Positions 1-11,700 of a stretch of 64,000 nucleotides of DNA are shown here, piece by piece (within the stretch, counting starts at the first letter, position 1; every line of letters begins with the position of its first letter). The position numbers and the translations under genes were made by a program. The notes beneath the pieces are model-generated. The model did not search any database, had not been told where the DNA came from, and worked only from the letters and a program-made list of their open reading frames with translations. Source of the stretch: Strigamia acuminata (Eukaryota > Arthropoda > Chilopoda > Geophilomorpha > Linotaeniidae); the NCBI GenBank assembly GCA_949358305.1, contig OX442314.1, forward strand, positions 59,343,369 to 59,407,368. The letters run 5' to 3'.

Positions 1-2381
1 TGCATCAACGCAGCCCCTAGACCAGAATAACTCGCATCGGTTTGTAAGATGTAAGGTTTACTCCAGTCCGGGAAGTTCCTGTGCAAAGTAGATAGCGACA
101 CTTGATTTTTGAGATACTCGAAAGCTGCCTGGTGCGCCGCCGTCCAGTTCCATGGCGCATTCTTACGCATAAGAACTCGAAAGACTTCACAGGTCTTGGA
201 ATATCCGGGAAAGAACGACGAGTAGTACCCGATCATACCCTTGAAGCGTTGTAATTCCTTCAAGTTAGTGGGGGCCGGGTACTTGCTGATCGCGTCGGTC
301 TTCTTTGGGTTAGGACGAATAAGTCCCTCCTCAACAATATGTCCGAGCACCTCAAGACTTGTCTTGCACAACTCCGTTTTTCCTGCGTTCATTGTAAACC
401 CCGCTTGGTCGAGCAAAGTGAGCACTTTTTGCAAGTGGGTCACATGCTCTTCGAAGGTCTTACTAAACACGATTATGTCGTCGATGTACACAAAGACAAA
501 CTTGTAGAGATGCTCAGCTAGAGTCAAATTCATGGCCCTTTGTAAGGTGGCAGGGCCATTGATCGGACCGAAGGGCATACGCGTATACTCGAAGAGTCCC
601 CTGTGGGTGATAAACGCGAGATATCGTTCATCTCCAGGTCGGACCCCTATTTGGTGGAACGCTTCCCTTCCGTCGATGATGGAAAACCATTTTGCCCCAC
701 CCAGATATGCAAAGATGTTGTCGATATCTGGGAGGGGATACACATCAGGCAAAGTTTGGGAGTTGATCGGCCTGAAGTCCATTGCGCAGCGCCAGCGTCC
801 GTCCTTTTTGGGGACCACTACTGGCGCCACGGCGCAGTCGCTTTTGGAGCGCTTGATTACTCCTTGCGCCAACTTTTGGTCGATATAGGCATCGATTATT
901 TCCCTTTTTGCCGGATTCACCGGACGTACCGGGACATGAATAGGTCGGAAATCAGGCTTCAGATTCACTTCAAACTGTGTGTTATTACAGAGCCCCAATT
1001 CCTCACGAAAGATGTGAGCAACTGGTTTCAACGCGTCCATTAAGTGATTAATGCGTTTTGGCTCCAACTGGTTACACAGCTGATCATACACCCAAGCGAG
1101 GTTGGTAGGATCTCTGTTTGGGATGTATTGGACGAAATTAACATCATGCTGTGTTGGAGTACTTTCCGCCTTTTGACAAGCAGAAGAGGGCTCCACGTTG
1201 TCGACGACATTTCTCTCTCCACTCGGAGAATCTGCAGTCTCAACCAACGTTCGTTTAGCCACCGCTTTGACTCTTGCTTTACGCAACTTAATGGCTCGAC
1301 GCATCTGACTCAAACACATGGCCTTTTTCCCAGGTTTACGCGTAACTCGCACGACGTTCCTTCGTGCGGTTTTTTCCCGTCTCTTAGGTGACCATATGAA
1401 TGTCCATTTTTGAGCGTCCTGCCCTCTTCGAGCAACAACCACTTTGACAATGCAAGGATTGTCCTCATGTGGGGGCTCGAATAACTCCACTTCGAAATTA
1501 CGCTTATTTAGCAAGACACAGTTAACCTCACTAATTGGTGGTTTTGTAGCAACCACAGGCTTCTCCTCTGCCTTCTCCTCCTTTGAAGGAATCTCGGGGA
1601 TCAGTTCCCCCTCCCTTTGGCCGACAAGCTTAACGGGCACCGCCGTTTCCTCTGGCTTGGGGACCGGCGGATTTCGCAAAGCCGGGAGGTTGTAAAGAGG
1701 GGGCCCCTTAACCGCAATTCCCTCCGGAAGGGAAGGTTGTTCCTTTGTTAAAAGGAATAAGATCACTGGATCAGATGCCCTAGCTTGCTCTTCCGTGAGG
1801 AAGGGGTGCCTCGTGCCATCCCCTAAGAGGAACCAGTATTCATTGGCGTGGTCCGTACACAGACCAACTGCCTTACAGAAATCTAGCCCCAAGAGGAGCT
1901 CTTGAGACCCCTCCTCTATGATGAGGCAAGTAAAGCAAACTACCGCCGTAGGAGCACGGACGGCTAGTTGTGCACAGCCAACCACTTTGGTAATATGATT
2001 GTCGGCTGTCCGGATGGTTTCGTCCAGTTTCACCATTTCTATGCCTATCTCTTTTGCGAGTTTCTCATACAATGCCATGGTCATTATGCACGTCTGTGCA
2101 CCGCTGTCCATCATTGCAATGAACTCGATATTGATCCAGGCGATTTTAACAAAGGCCGCGTCTCGCCGACAACGGTCCTTCAACCCGATTATCAATTTCG
2201 GCTCTTTGGAAGCCAAAAATTCGGGTGGTGACAACATAATGAAATTTGTCATTTTCGGCTTAAAAGCCGCTAACGCGGTGGTACTGGTCTTCTGCAACGC
2301 AGGGGGTACCATCCAACCGCTTGTGCTATCTAAAGCTTCCAACGTCCGACTTATTTGGGTTTCGGGTCCGCTGCCTTTCCG
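1..2381 (-). CDS. pol: Pol of element A: protease, reverse transcriptase, start of RNase H (partial)
   Basis: The frame is open from just after a TAA at 2384-2382 down to base 1, with no stop in any in-frame codon I checked. The first ATG is at 2312, but expression by -1 frameshift from gag is likelier. The aspartic protease shows DSGA near 2108-2097 within IAMMDSGAQT. A basic linker of about 300 residues follows. The reverse transcriptase covers about 960-330, with the catalytic YIDD at 488-477 and MPFGPINGPATLQ upstream. RNase H starts near the edge with TDASYSGLGAAL at about 40-5. Protein products would copy the RNA into DNA in the particle. Integrase must lie left of the window. Confidence 0.9.
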
Positions 2382-4462
2382 TTAGATGGTTTGGACAGTG
2401 GACCCTGGTCGTTTCCCGGAAACTGCCAGGGCTTAAAGCAGTGGGGACATAATGCGATGCGTTTTTCAATATCACGCATGTACCATCTGTCCTTCCGATT
2501 GCGCACCCACTCAGCTCCGGGTGGCAACGGTGTTGTCGGAGGATTAGCCGTATTGGCGAATGTATGGGCAGAATGTCCACATTGTGCCGCCCCCACAGCC
2601 GGAGTAGGCTTATTCTCCGAAACCTTTACAGACGCGTTTATTTGCGGCTCTGGCACTCTCGAAGGTTCCACACTAACAACGGACTGCCCAGCAACACTCT
2701 GCAGGTCCTCACTCGTAGCCCCAAACATTTCAGCCAACGCAACCAATTTCCGTTTATCAAACTGGAAGCGACCAGGCGGAGGCTTTTCTGCCGCCTTTGT
2801 TTTGGCAGGCTCTACCACCTTTTTGGTTGCCTTAACAGCTTGCTTATCCTTGTCCTTGGATTGAGGTCGAGGCACCGGACCTCTTCTCACTCCGCGCTCA
2901 TCGAACTTATACTGCTGAAGAGAACGCAACGCCAATTCGCTGTCAGCCTCCTGCCCCATCTCTATGGCCTGCGACATGAAGCGGACTCCGTACCGAGTCA
3001 TTGCATCCGTTATCTGCGGTTGAAGGCGATGTTTCGCCATATTCCATTGTTGCCTATCCCCCCGAATACCTATCATTTCGAGGTAACGACTGATCTCACA
3101 AAGAAATTCGGCCGTATCATCCCCTACTTCCTGCCAGGCATCCGTCAGGAGGACCGTTGCTTCGGCCTCCTTGAGGGAATAACGTTTCCGGAAACGCATA
3201 ACAAATTCATCCCATGTTTTTGGTTTATGGCGTAAGTGCAAGTACCAATTTAAGGGCTTCCCACACAGCGCCAAAGGAATGAACAAGTCAATATACGCCT
3301 CATCCGGAATGCGCGTCATGATATAGTGGGCGCGCAATTTCGCGAGGAATCTTTCGACCGCATTATAGGATTGATCATCCTCATCAAATATCGGCACATG
3401 TTCCGACCTCACGTGCGACAAGTCATACTGATCATATCGCGTCTGCGGCCGCTGCCGGGGCGTCGGCGTTACCGCTGCTGCTTGGGCGTCCCGCGCCCGT
3501 TGCAAACGCGTATTTACCGAATCCCCCCGCGCAGCCGCTGCGCGATCAACACTTGCTGTATCCGGCAAGCTAACAGCTGTCGACTTCGAGCGTATAATAC
3601 TCCTCATCACCTCACTGTTACACTGTGAGGGCGTACCCATTCGAGACCCCGCGCGAGCTGTCACGTCCGATGGTCTCTCATTTGAAGGTAAACGAGGATT
3701 TACATCCCCTTGTAACCTTCCTGCCACTGCTATTCCTTGCCTGTTCAACTCGCTAGGCGTCAGAATGCGTGAAGACTGAACACTTCCCCCAGGTTCCCTC
3801 TGACCGTCAGAACGAGGTCCATCACCAGGCAAAGAGTTATGAGGTCTTTGCTGAGCTGGTGGAATTACCTCCTCCTCGGGCTGTACAGCTAATGCCACGA
3901 TTTCGGCCCTAACCACTTGTCTCACCCCCACAAGAGTCTCATCTCTATAATTTTCCAGTCGGTAGTCAACATGCTGACCGAACTGGTTTAATGCTCGGAC
4001 CATACGCTCATTCATGGCCAATTCCGCATTTTGCAAATACGGTAGCCATTCTGGAGGCTGTTGACCAGCCTCTCCTTCCTCTTCCTCGACGTTATCCTCA
4101 GGACTACTCCTTTGTTGAGGTGGCGCCGAAGGATTCGGTGGCACGGGCGTTAAAAGATCCGAAGCAGACGCGTCGACATGGGACTCACGCGTAGAAGGAG
4201 TAGTGTCCGGGCAGTAGGTACTATCCGTTGAAGTGGATTTATCTTCTACCTTTACTCGTGTGACATTCCCGTGTGGTCGCAAAAGGTACGGCGGCCCACC
4301 GTCTCTTGCCACGGGCAAGCCATACTCTGAGCGGGTTCTCGGAGGACGCGCATCAAGGGGACGCCGTGGAGTTTCATCACACAAGCGCTCCCCAACTCTA
4401 CGCATCCAGCTAGGCCACACACTCTTGGAGTTATCCTCTTTAGGATGCCCTCCCTCTGCCAT
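2351..4462 (-). CDS. gag: Gag-like polyprotein of element A, 703 aa
   Basis: This is the structural protein of element A, expected to assemble the particle and package the RNA. It opens with ATG at 4462, about 160 nt inside the primer site. Residues 1-340 are polar, with an acidic stretch near 125-132. A retrotransposon gag (capsid-like) domain spans roughly 360-500, with the aromatic pattern NWYLHLRHKPKTWDEF near 405-420. A K-rich segment follows around 560-590. No CCHC zinc knuckle is visible; a lone CPHC pair sits about 25 residues from the end. The last 31 nt overlap the pol frame, which is -1 relative to gag, so pol is probably made by frameshifting. The family is assigned by domain order and composition, not by a search. 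Confidence 0.8.
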   Translation of the reverse strand: MAEGGHPKEDNSKSVWPSWMRRVGERLCDETPRRPLDARPPRTRSEYGLPVARDGGPPYLLRPHGNVTRVKVEDKSTSTDSTYCPDTTPSTRESHVDASASDLLTPVPPNPSAPPQQRSSPEDNVEEEEGEAGQQPPEWLPYLQNAELAMNERMVRALNQFGQHVDYRLENYRDETLVGVRQVVRAEIVALAVQPEEEVIPPAQQRPHNSLPGDGPRSDGQREPGGSVQSSRILTPSELNRQGIAVAGRLQGDVNPRLPSNERPSDVTARAGSRMGTPSQCNSEVMRSIIRSKSTAVSLPDTASVDRAAAARGDSVNTRLQRARDAQAAAVTPTPRQRPQTRYDQYDLSHVRSEHVPIFDEDDQSYNAVERFLAKLRAHYIMTRIPDEAYIDLFIPLALCGKPLNWYLHLRHKPKTWDEFVMRFRKRYSLKEAEATVLLTDAWQEVGDDTAEFLCEISRYLEMIGIRGDRQQWNMAKHRLQPQITDAMTRYGVRFMSQAIEMGQEADSELALRSLQQYKFDERGVRRGPVPRPQSKDKDKQAVKATKKVVEPAKTKAAEKPPPGRFQFDKRKLVALAEMFGATSEDLQSVAGQSVVSVEPSRVPEPQINASVKVSENKPTPAVGAAQCGHSAHTFANTANPPTTPLPPGAEWVRNRKDRWYMRDIEKRIALCPHCFKPWQFPGNDQGPLSKPSNGKAADPKPK

Positions 4463-4618
4463 TGCGTCAACTCAAGCAATTTAGCAGCAAAACTCAAATG
4501 GATGATCCACTCTAAAAAAGGCGAGTAACGATACCACTCGACCTTTGTTTTCCGAATAATGATTACTAGCCCACTGGAAACAGTTTATACGGCTAGCAAT
4601 CGAAAAGCTACGGGATAA

Positions 4619-4636
4619 TCCCGGGTTTCGGCACCA
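4619..4636 (-). other. Primer binding site of element A (tRNA-Phe type)
   Basis: The minus strand reads TGGTGCCGAAACCCGGGA, two bases inside the LTR. This complements the 3' end of animal tRNA-Phe(GAA), whose acceptor strand and T-stem read CCCGGGTTTCGGCA before CCA. The tRNA assignment is from memory of that tRNA, not from a search. It marks the start of minus-strand DNA synthesis and fixes the LTR inner edge. Confidence 0.8.
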
Positions 4637-4638
4637 AG

Positions 4639-5768
4639 TGTGATGGATCGCGAGTCTAGGTGGTTTAGAAGCGTTTGAAAGACGCCGCGAAACAGTAAAT
4701 TCACACACCCTGGTAGTTTCGTACCTGCCGTAAATCGAATGTGCGCAGGAAGTGGCAGCTAACACACTCTCAGATACTGTACACCACACTAATATTTATT
4801 TGTGGCCGGGTATCCCGAGCTGTAAAACTCGGGGACAGAATGTCCGGTAGTCGCGTCTGAACCAAAACCCAACGCGTGACCCGCCAACAATCGTGTTTTC
4901 ACACGAAGGCAAACGAATGCACGTCTCGTAGTGGCTCATAAGCAACCCCAAACTGTCGAGTTTGAACGAGGATGGGCAATTTACTCGTGCTTATACAACG
5001 CACGGGCCCTAAACCTAACTCTAAACCTGACTTAATGCTTAATTAAAGCTAAAGCCCGAATGGCAGGCGGCTAAACTAAGCTAATGCACGCGCACGCGAA
5101 ATAAACGACACAAACTTCGAACTTATGGCCAACAAATCCTGTTTGGCCTTGGATAACGCGTCACGGCGATAAAACATGAACAAAAAGGAGCAGGAAAACA
5201 AATGGTGAACGAGTGGTGTAAAACCGTGAGTTAACACGCGAAATGAAATGAAAGCCTGAAACCGTGTTGCAGAATTCCAGGGCGAAAGCAAAGCTGCGAG
5301 TGAGCTTCGGAGTTAAACCTCAGCCATGAGCACTGGCTCCAAAGGAGCACCTACGCGTTCGGGATACTGAGATCAACTGAAGCAAAAGGGAAAAAATAGG
5401 GTGAGAGGTAAACTTGGACTCAACCAAGCTTGACCAATCACGGAAGAGTCAAGAGCCAATCAGTACAGTCGGTGCATACTAAGTGTATGACTAACGCCGA
5501 CGCGTACTGACCAGAATAGATATGCAAATAGACTTGCATCGAAATCATAAACTAAAGAAGAAAAACTAGGAGTAGATAAGAGAAAAGTGAGAGAATGAAG
5601 AGAAAGTTAGGAGAGAGTAAGAGATAAGATAGAAGGAAAATGAGGAAAACTCACGAATCAAACATAAACAAAACAACAAAGGTAGGAGAATCACAAATTA
5701 GGTTTAATAGGAACAAACACGGGTTAACAATGCGTAAACTGTACGCGTAGGAAACACGGGCCGTGACA
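4639..5768 (-). repeat. 5' LTR of element A (about 1130 bp)
   Basis: Bounds were set from termini because the partner LTR is outside the window. On the minus strand it begins TGTCACGG at 5768, immediately next to satellite sequence, and ends CCATCACA at 4639, two bases before the primer site. The ends form the short inverted repeat TGTSAYGG, with canonical TG...CA. No long open frame of interest lies inside. An AATAAA-like polyadenylation signal occurs on the minus strand near 4795-4800, which fits an R/U5 position. The outer boundary is inferred from the terminus and the abrupt change to satellite. Confidence 0.75.
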
Positions 5769-8700
5769 AAAGTTGTAATACAGTTGTAACAAAGTTGTAA
5801 CACAGTTGTAACAAAGTTGTAACAAAAAGAAAAAATATGAAAAAATGTGAAAAAATGTGAAAAAATGTGAAAAAATGTGAAAAAAATTAAAGAAATGTAA
5901 AAAAAATAAAAATAGTACAACAAAGTTGTAATACAGTTGTAACAAAGTTGTAACAAAGTGAAAAAATATGAAAAAATGTGAAAAAATGTGAAAAAATGTG
6001 AAAAAAATTAAAGAAATGTAAAAAAAATAATAATAGTAAAACAAAACTGTAATACAGTTGTAACAAAGTGAAAAAATGTGAAAAAGTGTGAAAAAATGTG
6101 AAAAAATGTGAAAAAAATTAAAGAAATGTAAAAAAATAAAAATAGTAAAACAAAGTTGTAATACAGTTGTAACAAAGTTGTAACAAAGTGAAAAAATGTG
6201 AAAAAATGTGAAAAAATGTGAAAAAATGTGAAAAAAATTAAAGAAATGTAAAAAAAATAAAAATAGTAAAACAAAGTTGTAACACAGTTGTAACAAAGTT
6301 GTAACTCAGTTGTAACAAAGTTGTAACACAGTTGTAACAAAGTTGTAACAAAAAGAAAAAATATGAAAAAATGTGAAAAAATGTGAAAAAATGTGAAAAA
6401 ATGTGGAAAAAATAAAGAAATGTAAAAAAAATAAAAATAGTAAAACAAAGTTGTAATACAGTTGTAACAAAGTTGTAACAAAGTGAAAAAATGTGAAAAA
6501 ATGTGAAAAAATGTGAAAAAATGTGAAAAAAATTAAAGAAATGTAAAAAAAATAAAAATAGTAAAACAAAGTTGTAATACAGTTGTAACAAAGTTGTAAC
6601 AAAGTGAAAAAATGTGAAAAAATGTGAAAAAAATGTGAAAAAATGTGAAAAAAATTAAAGAAATGTAAAAAAAATAAAAATAGTAAAACAAAAGTTGTAA
6701 TACAGTTGTAACAAAGTTGTAACAAAGTGAAAAAATGTGAAAAAATGTGAAAAAATGTGAAAAAATGTGAAAAAAATTAAAGAAATGTAAAAAAAATAAA
6801 AATAGTAAAACAAAGTTGTAACACAGTTGTAACAAAGTTGTAACAAAAAGAAAAAATATGAAAAAATGTGAAAAAATGTGAAAAAAATTAAAGAAATGTA
6901 AAAAAAATAAAAATAGTAAAACAAAGTTGTAACACAGTTGTAACAAAGTTGTAACAAAGTGAAAAAATATAAAAAAATGTGAAAAAATGTGAAAAAATGT
7001 GAAAAAATGTGAAAAAAATTAAAGAAATGTAAAAAAAATAAAAATAGTAAAACAAAGTTGTAATACAGTTGTAACAAAGTTGTAACAAAGTGAAAAAATG
7101 TGAAAAAATGTGAAAAAAATGTGAAAAAATGTGAAAAAAATTAAAGAAATGTAAAAAAAATAAAAATAGTAAAACAAAGTTGTAACACAGTTGTAACAAA
7201 GTTGTAACAAAGTGAAAAAATATGAAAAAATGTGAAAAAATGTGAAAAAATGTGAAAAAATGTGAAAAAAATTAAAGAAATGTAAAAAAAATAAAAATAG
7301 TAAAACAAAGTTGTAATACAGTTGTAACAAAGTTGTAACAAAGTGAAAAAATGTGAAAAAATGTAAAAAAATGTGAAAAATTGTGAAAAAAATTAAAGAA
7401 ATGTAAAAAAAATAAAAATAGTAAAACAAAGTTGTAATACAGTTGTAACAAAGTTGTAACACAGTTGTAACAAAGTTGTAACAAAAAGAAAAAATATGAA
7501 AAAATGTGAAAAAATGTGAAAAAAATTAAAGAAATGTAAAAAAAATAAAAATAGTACAACAAAGTTGTAATACAGTTGTAACAAAGTTGTAACTAAGTGA
7601 AAAAATATGAAAAAATGTGAAAAAATGTGAAAAAATGTGAAAAAAATTAAAGAAATGTAAAAAAAATAATAATAGTAAAACAAAACTGTAATACAGTTGT
7701 AACAAAGTGAAAAAATGTGAAAAAGTGTGAAAAAATGTGAAAAAATGTGAAAAAAATTAAAGAAATGTAAAAAAAATAAAAATAGTAAAACAAAGTTGTA
7801 ATACAGTTGTAACAAAGTTGTAACAAAGTGAAAAAATATGAAAAAATGTGAAAAAAATGTGAAAAAATGTGAAAAAAATTAAAGAAATGTAAAAAAAAAA
7901 AAAATAGTAAAACAAAAGTTGTAATACAGTTGTAACAAAGTTGTAACAAAGTGAAAAAATGTGAAAAAATGTAAAAAAATGTGAAAAAATGTGAAAAAAA
8001 TTAAAGAAATGTAAAAAAAATAAAAATAGTAAAACAAAGTTGTAACACAGTTGTAACAAAGTTGTAACACAGTTGTAACAAAGTTGTAACACAGTTGTAA
8101 CAAAGTTGTAACAAAAAGAAAAAATATGAAAAAATGTGAAAAAATGTGAAAAAAAATTAAAGAAATGTAAAAAAAATAAAAATAGTAAAACAAAGTTGTA
8201 ATACAGTTGTAACAAAGTTGTAACAAAGGGAAAAAATGTGAAAAAATGTGAAAAAATGTGAAAAAATGTGAAAAAAATTAAAGAAATGTAAAAAAAATAA
8301 TAGTAAAACAAAACTGTAATACAGTTGTAACAAAGTGAAAAAATGTGAAAAAGTGTGAAAAAATGTGAAAAAATGTGAAAAAAATTAAAGAAATGTAAAA
8401 AAAATAAAAATAGTAAAACAAAGTTGTAATACAGTTGTAACAAAGTTGTAACAAAGTGAAAAAATGTGAAAAAATGTGAAAAAAATGTGAAAAAATGTGA
8501 AAAAAATTAAAGAAATGTAAAAAAAATAAAAATAGTAAAACAAAGTTGTAACACAGTTGTAACAAAGTTGTAACACAGTTGTAACAAAGTTGTAACACAG
8601 TTGTAACAAAGTTGTAACAAAAAGAAAAAATATGAAAAAATGTGAAAAAATGTGAAAAAAAATTAAAGAAATGTAAAAAAAATAAAAATAGTAAAACAAA

Positions 8701-11700
8701 GTTGTAATACAGTTGTAACAAAGTTGTAACAAAGTGAAAAAATGTGAAAAAATGTGAAAAAAATGTGAAAAAATGTGAAAAAAATTAAAGAAATGTAAAA
8801 AAAATAAAAATAGTAAAACAAAGTTGTAACACAGTTGTAACAAAGTTGTAACAAAGTGAAAAAATATGAAAAAATGTGAAAAAATGTGAAAAAATGTGAA
8901 AAAATGTGAAAAAAATTAAAGAAATGTAAAAAAAATAAAAATAGTAAAACAAAGTTGTAATACAGTTGTAACAAAGTTGTAACAAAGTGAAAAAATGTGA
9001 AAAAATGTAAAAAAATGTGAAAAATTGTGAAAAAAATTAAAGAAATGTAAAAAAAATAAAAATAGTAAAACAAAGTTGTAATACAGTTGTAACAAAGTTG
9101 TAACACAGTTGTAACAAAGTTGTAACAAAAAGAAAAAATATGAAAAAATGTGAAAAAATGTCTAAAAATGTGAAAAAATGTGAAAAAAATTAAAGAAATG
9201 TAAAAAAAATAAAAATAGTAAAACAAAGTTGTAACACAGTTGTAACAAAGTTGTAACAAAAAGAAAAAATATGAAAAAATGTGAAAAAATGTGAAAAAAA
9301 ATTAAAGAAATGTAAAAAAAATAAAAATAGTAAAACAAAGTTGTAATACAGTTGTAACAAAGTTGTAACAAAGTGAAAAAATGTGAAAAAATGTGAAAAA
9401 AATGTGAAAAAATGTGAAAAAAATTAAAGAAATGTAAAAAAAATAAAAATAGTAAAACAAAGTTGTAACACAGTTGTAACAAAGTTGTAACAAAGTGAAA
9501 AAATATGAAAAAATGTGAAAAAATGTGAAAAAATGTGAAAAAATGTGAAAAAAATTAAAGAAATGTAAAAAAAATAATAATAGTAAAACAAAACTGTAAT
9601 ACAGTTGTAACAAAGTGAAAAAATGTGAAAAAGTGTGAAAAAATGTGAAAAAATGTGAAAAAAATTAAAGAAATGTAAAAAAAATAAAAATAGTAAAACA
9701 AAGTTGTAATACAGTTGTAACAAAGTTGTAACAAAGTGAAAAAATGTGAAAAAATGTGAAAAAAATGTGAAAAAATGTGAAAAAAATTAAAGAAATGTAA
9801 AAAAAATAAAAATAGTAAAACAAAGTTGTAACACAGTTGTAACAAAGTTGTAACACAGTTGTAACAAAGTTGTAACACAGTTGTAACAAAGTTGTAACAA
9901 AAAGAAAAAATATGAAAAAATGTGAAAAAATGTGAAAAAAAATTAAAGAAATGTAAAAAAAATAAAAATAGTAAAACAAAGTTGTAATACAGTTGTAACA
10001 AAGTTGTAACAAAGTGAAAAAATGTGAAAAAATGTGAAAAAAATGTGAAAAAATGTGAAAAAAATTAAAGAAATGTAAAAAAAATAAAAATAGTAAAACA
10101 AAGTTGTAACACAGTTGTAACAAAGTTGTAACAAAGTGAAAAAATATGAAAAAATGTGAAAAAATGTGAAAAAATGTGAAAAAATGTGAAAAAAATTAAA
10201 GAAATGTAAAAAAAATAAAAATAGTAAAACAAAGTTGTAATACAGTTGTAACAAAGTTGTAACAAAGTGAAAAAATGTGAAAAAATGTAAAAAAATGTGA
10301 AAAATTGTGAAAAAAATTAAAGAAATGTAAAAAAAATAAAAATAGTAAAACAAAGTTGTAATACAGTTGTAACAAAGTTGTAACACAGTTGTAACAAAGT
10401 TGTAACAAAAAGAAAAAATATGAAAAAATGTGAAAAAATGTGAAAAAATGTGAAAAAATGTGAAAAAAATTAAAGAAATGTAAAAAAAATAAAAATAGTA
10501 AAACAAAGTTGTAACACAGTTGTAACAAAGTTGTAACAAAAAGAAAAAATATGAAAAAATGTGAAAAAATGTGAAAAAAAATTAAAGAAATGTAAAAAAA
10601 ATAAAAATAGTAAAACAAAGTTGTAATACAGTTGTAACAAAGTTGTAACAAAGTGAAAAAATGTGAAAAAATGTGAAAAAAATGTGAAAAAATGTGAAAA
10701 AAATTAAAGAAATGTAAAAAAAATAAAAATAGTAAAACAAAGTTGTAACACAGTTGTAACAAAGTTGTAACAAAGTGAAAAAATATGAAAAAATGTGAAA
10801 AAATGTGAAAAAATGTGAAAAAATGTGAAAAAAATTAAAGAAATGTAAAAAAAATAAAAATAGTAAAACAAAGTTGTAATACAGTTGTAACAAAGTTGTA
10901 ACAAAGTGAAAAAATGTGAAAAAATGTAAAAAAATGTGAAAAATTGTGAAAAAAATTAAAGAAATGTAAAAAAAATAAAAATAGTAAAACAAAGTTGTAA
11001 TACAGTTGTAACAAAGTTGTAACACAGTTGTAACAAAGTTGTAACAAAAAGAAAAAATATGAAAAAATGTGAAAAAATGTGAAAAAATGTGAAAAAATGT
11101 GAAAAAAATTAAAGAAATGTAAAAAAAATAAAAATAGTAAAACAAAGTTGTAATACAGTTGTAACAAAGTTGTAACAAAGTGAAAAAATGTGAAAAAATG
11201 TGAAAAAATGTAAAAAAAATTAAAGAAATGTAAAAAAAATAAAAATAGTAAAACAAAAGTTGTAATACAGTTGTAACAAAGTTGTAACACAGTTGTAACA
11301 AAGTTGTAACAAAAAGAAAAAATATGAAAAAATGTGAAAAAATGTGAAAAAATGTGAAAAAATGTGAAAAAAATTAAAGAAATGTAAAAAAAATAAAAAT
11401 AGTACAACAAAGTTGTAATACAGTTGTAACAAAGTTGTAACAAAGTGAAAAAATATGAAAAAATGTGAAAAAATGTGAAAAAATGTGAAAAAAATTAAAG
11501 AAATGTAAAAAAAATAATAATAGTAAAACAAAACTGTAATACAGTTGTAACAAAGTGAAAAAATGTGAAAAAGTGTGAAAAAATGTGAAAAAATGTGAAA
11601 AAAATTAAAGAAATGTAAAAAAAATAAAAATAGTAAAACAAAGTTGTAATACAGTTGTAACAAAGTTGTAACAAAGTGAAAAAATGTGAAAAAATGTGAA

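Larger units (their letters stand above)
1..5768 (-). mobile_element. Element A: 5' part of a Ty3/gypsy-type LTR retrotransposon, cut by the window edge
   Basis: A minus-strand element read from high to low coordinates: LTR (5768-4639), primer site (4636-4619), gag (4462-2351) and pol (from 2381 leftward past base 1). The order protease then reverse transcriptase, with RNase H beginning at the edge, and the YIDD and DSGA motifs place it among Ty3/gypsy-type elements. Gag and pol are both open, so the copy may be young. Its 5' end abuts the satellite directly, which suggests insertion into the array. The integrase and second LTR lie outside the window, so target duplication and LTR age cannot be read. 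Its primer site and gag differ from elements B and C, so it is a separate lineage. Confidence 0.9.
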
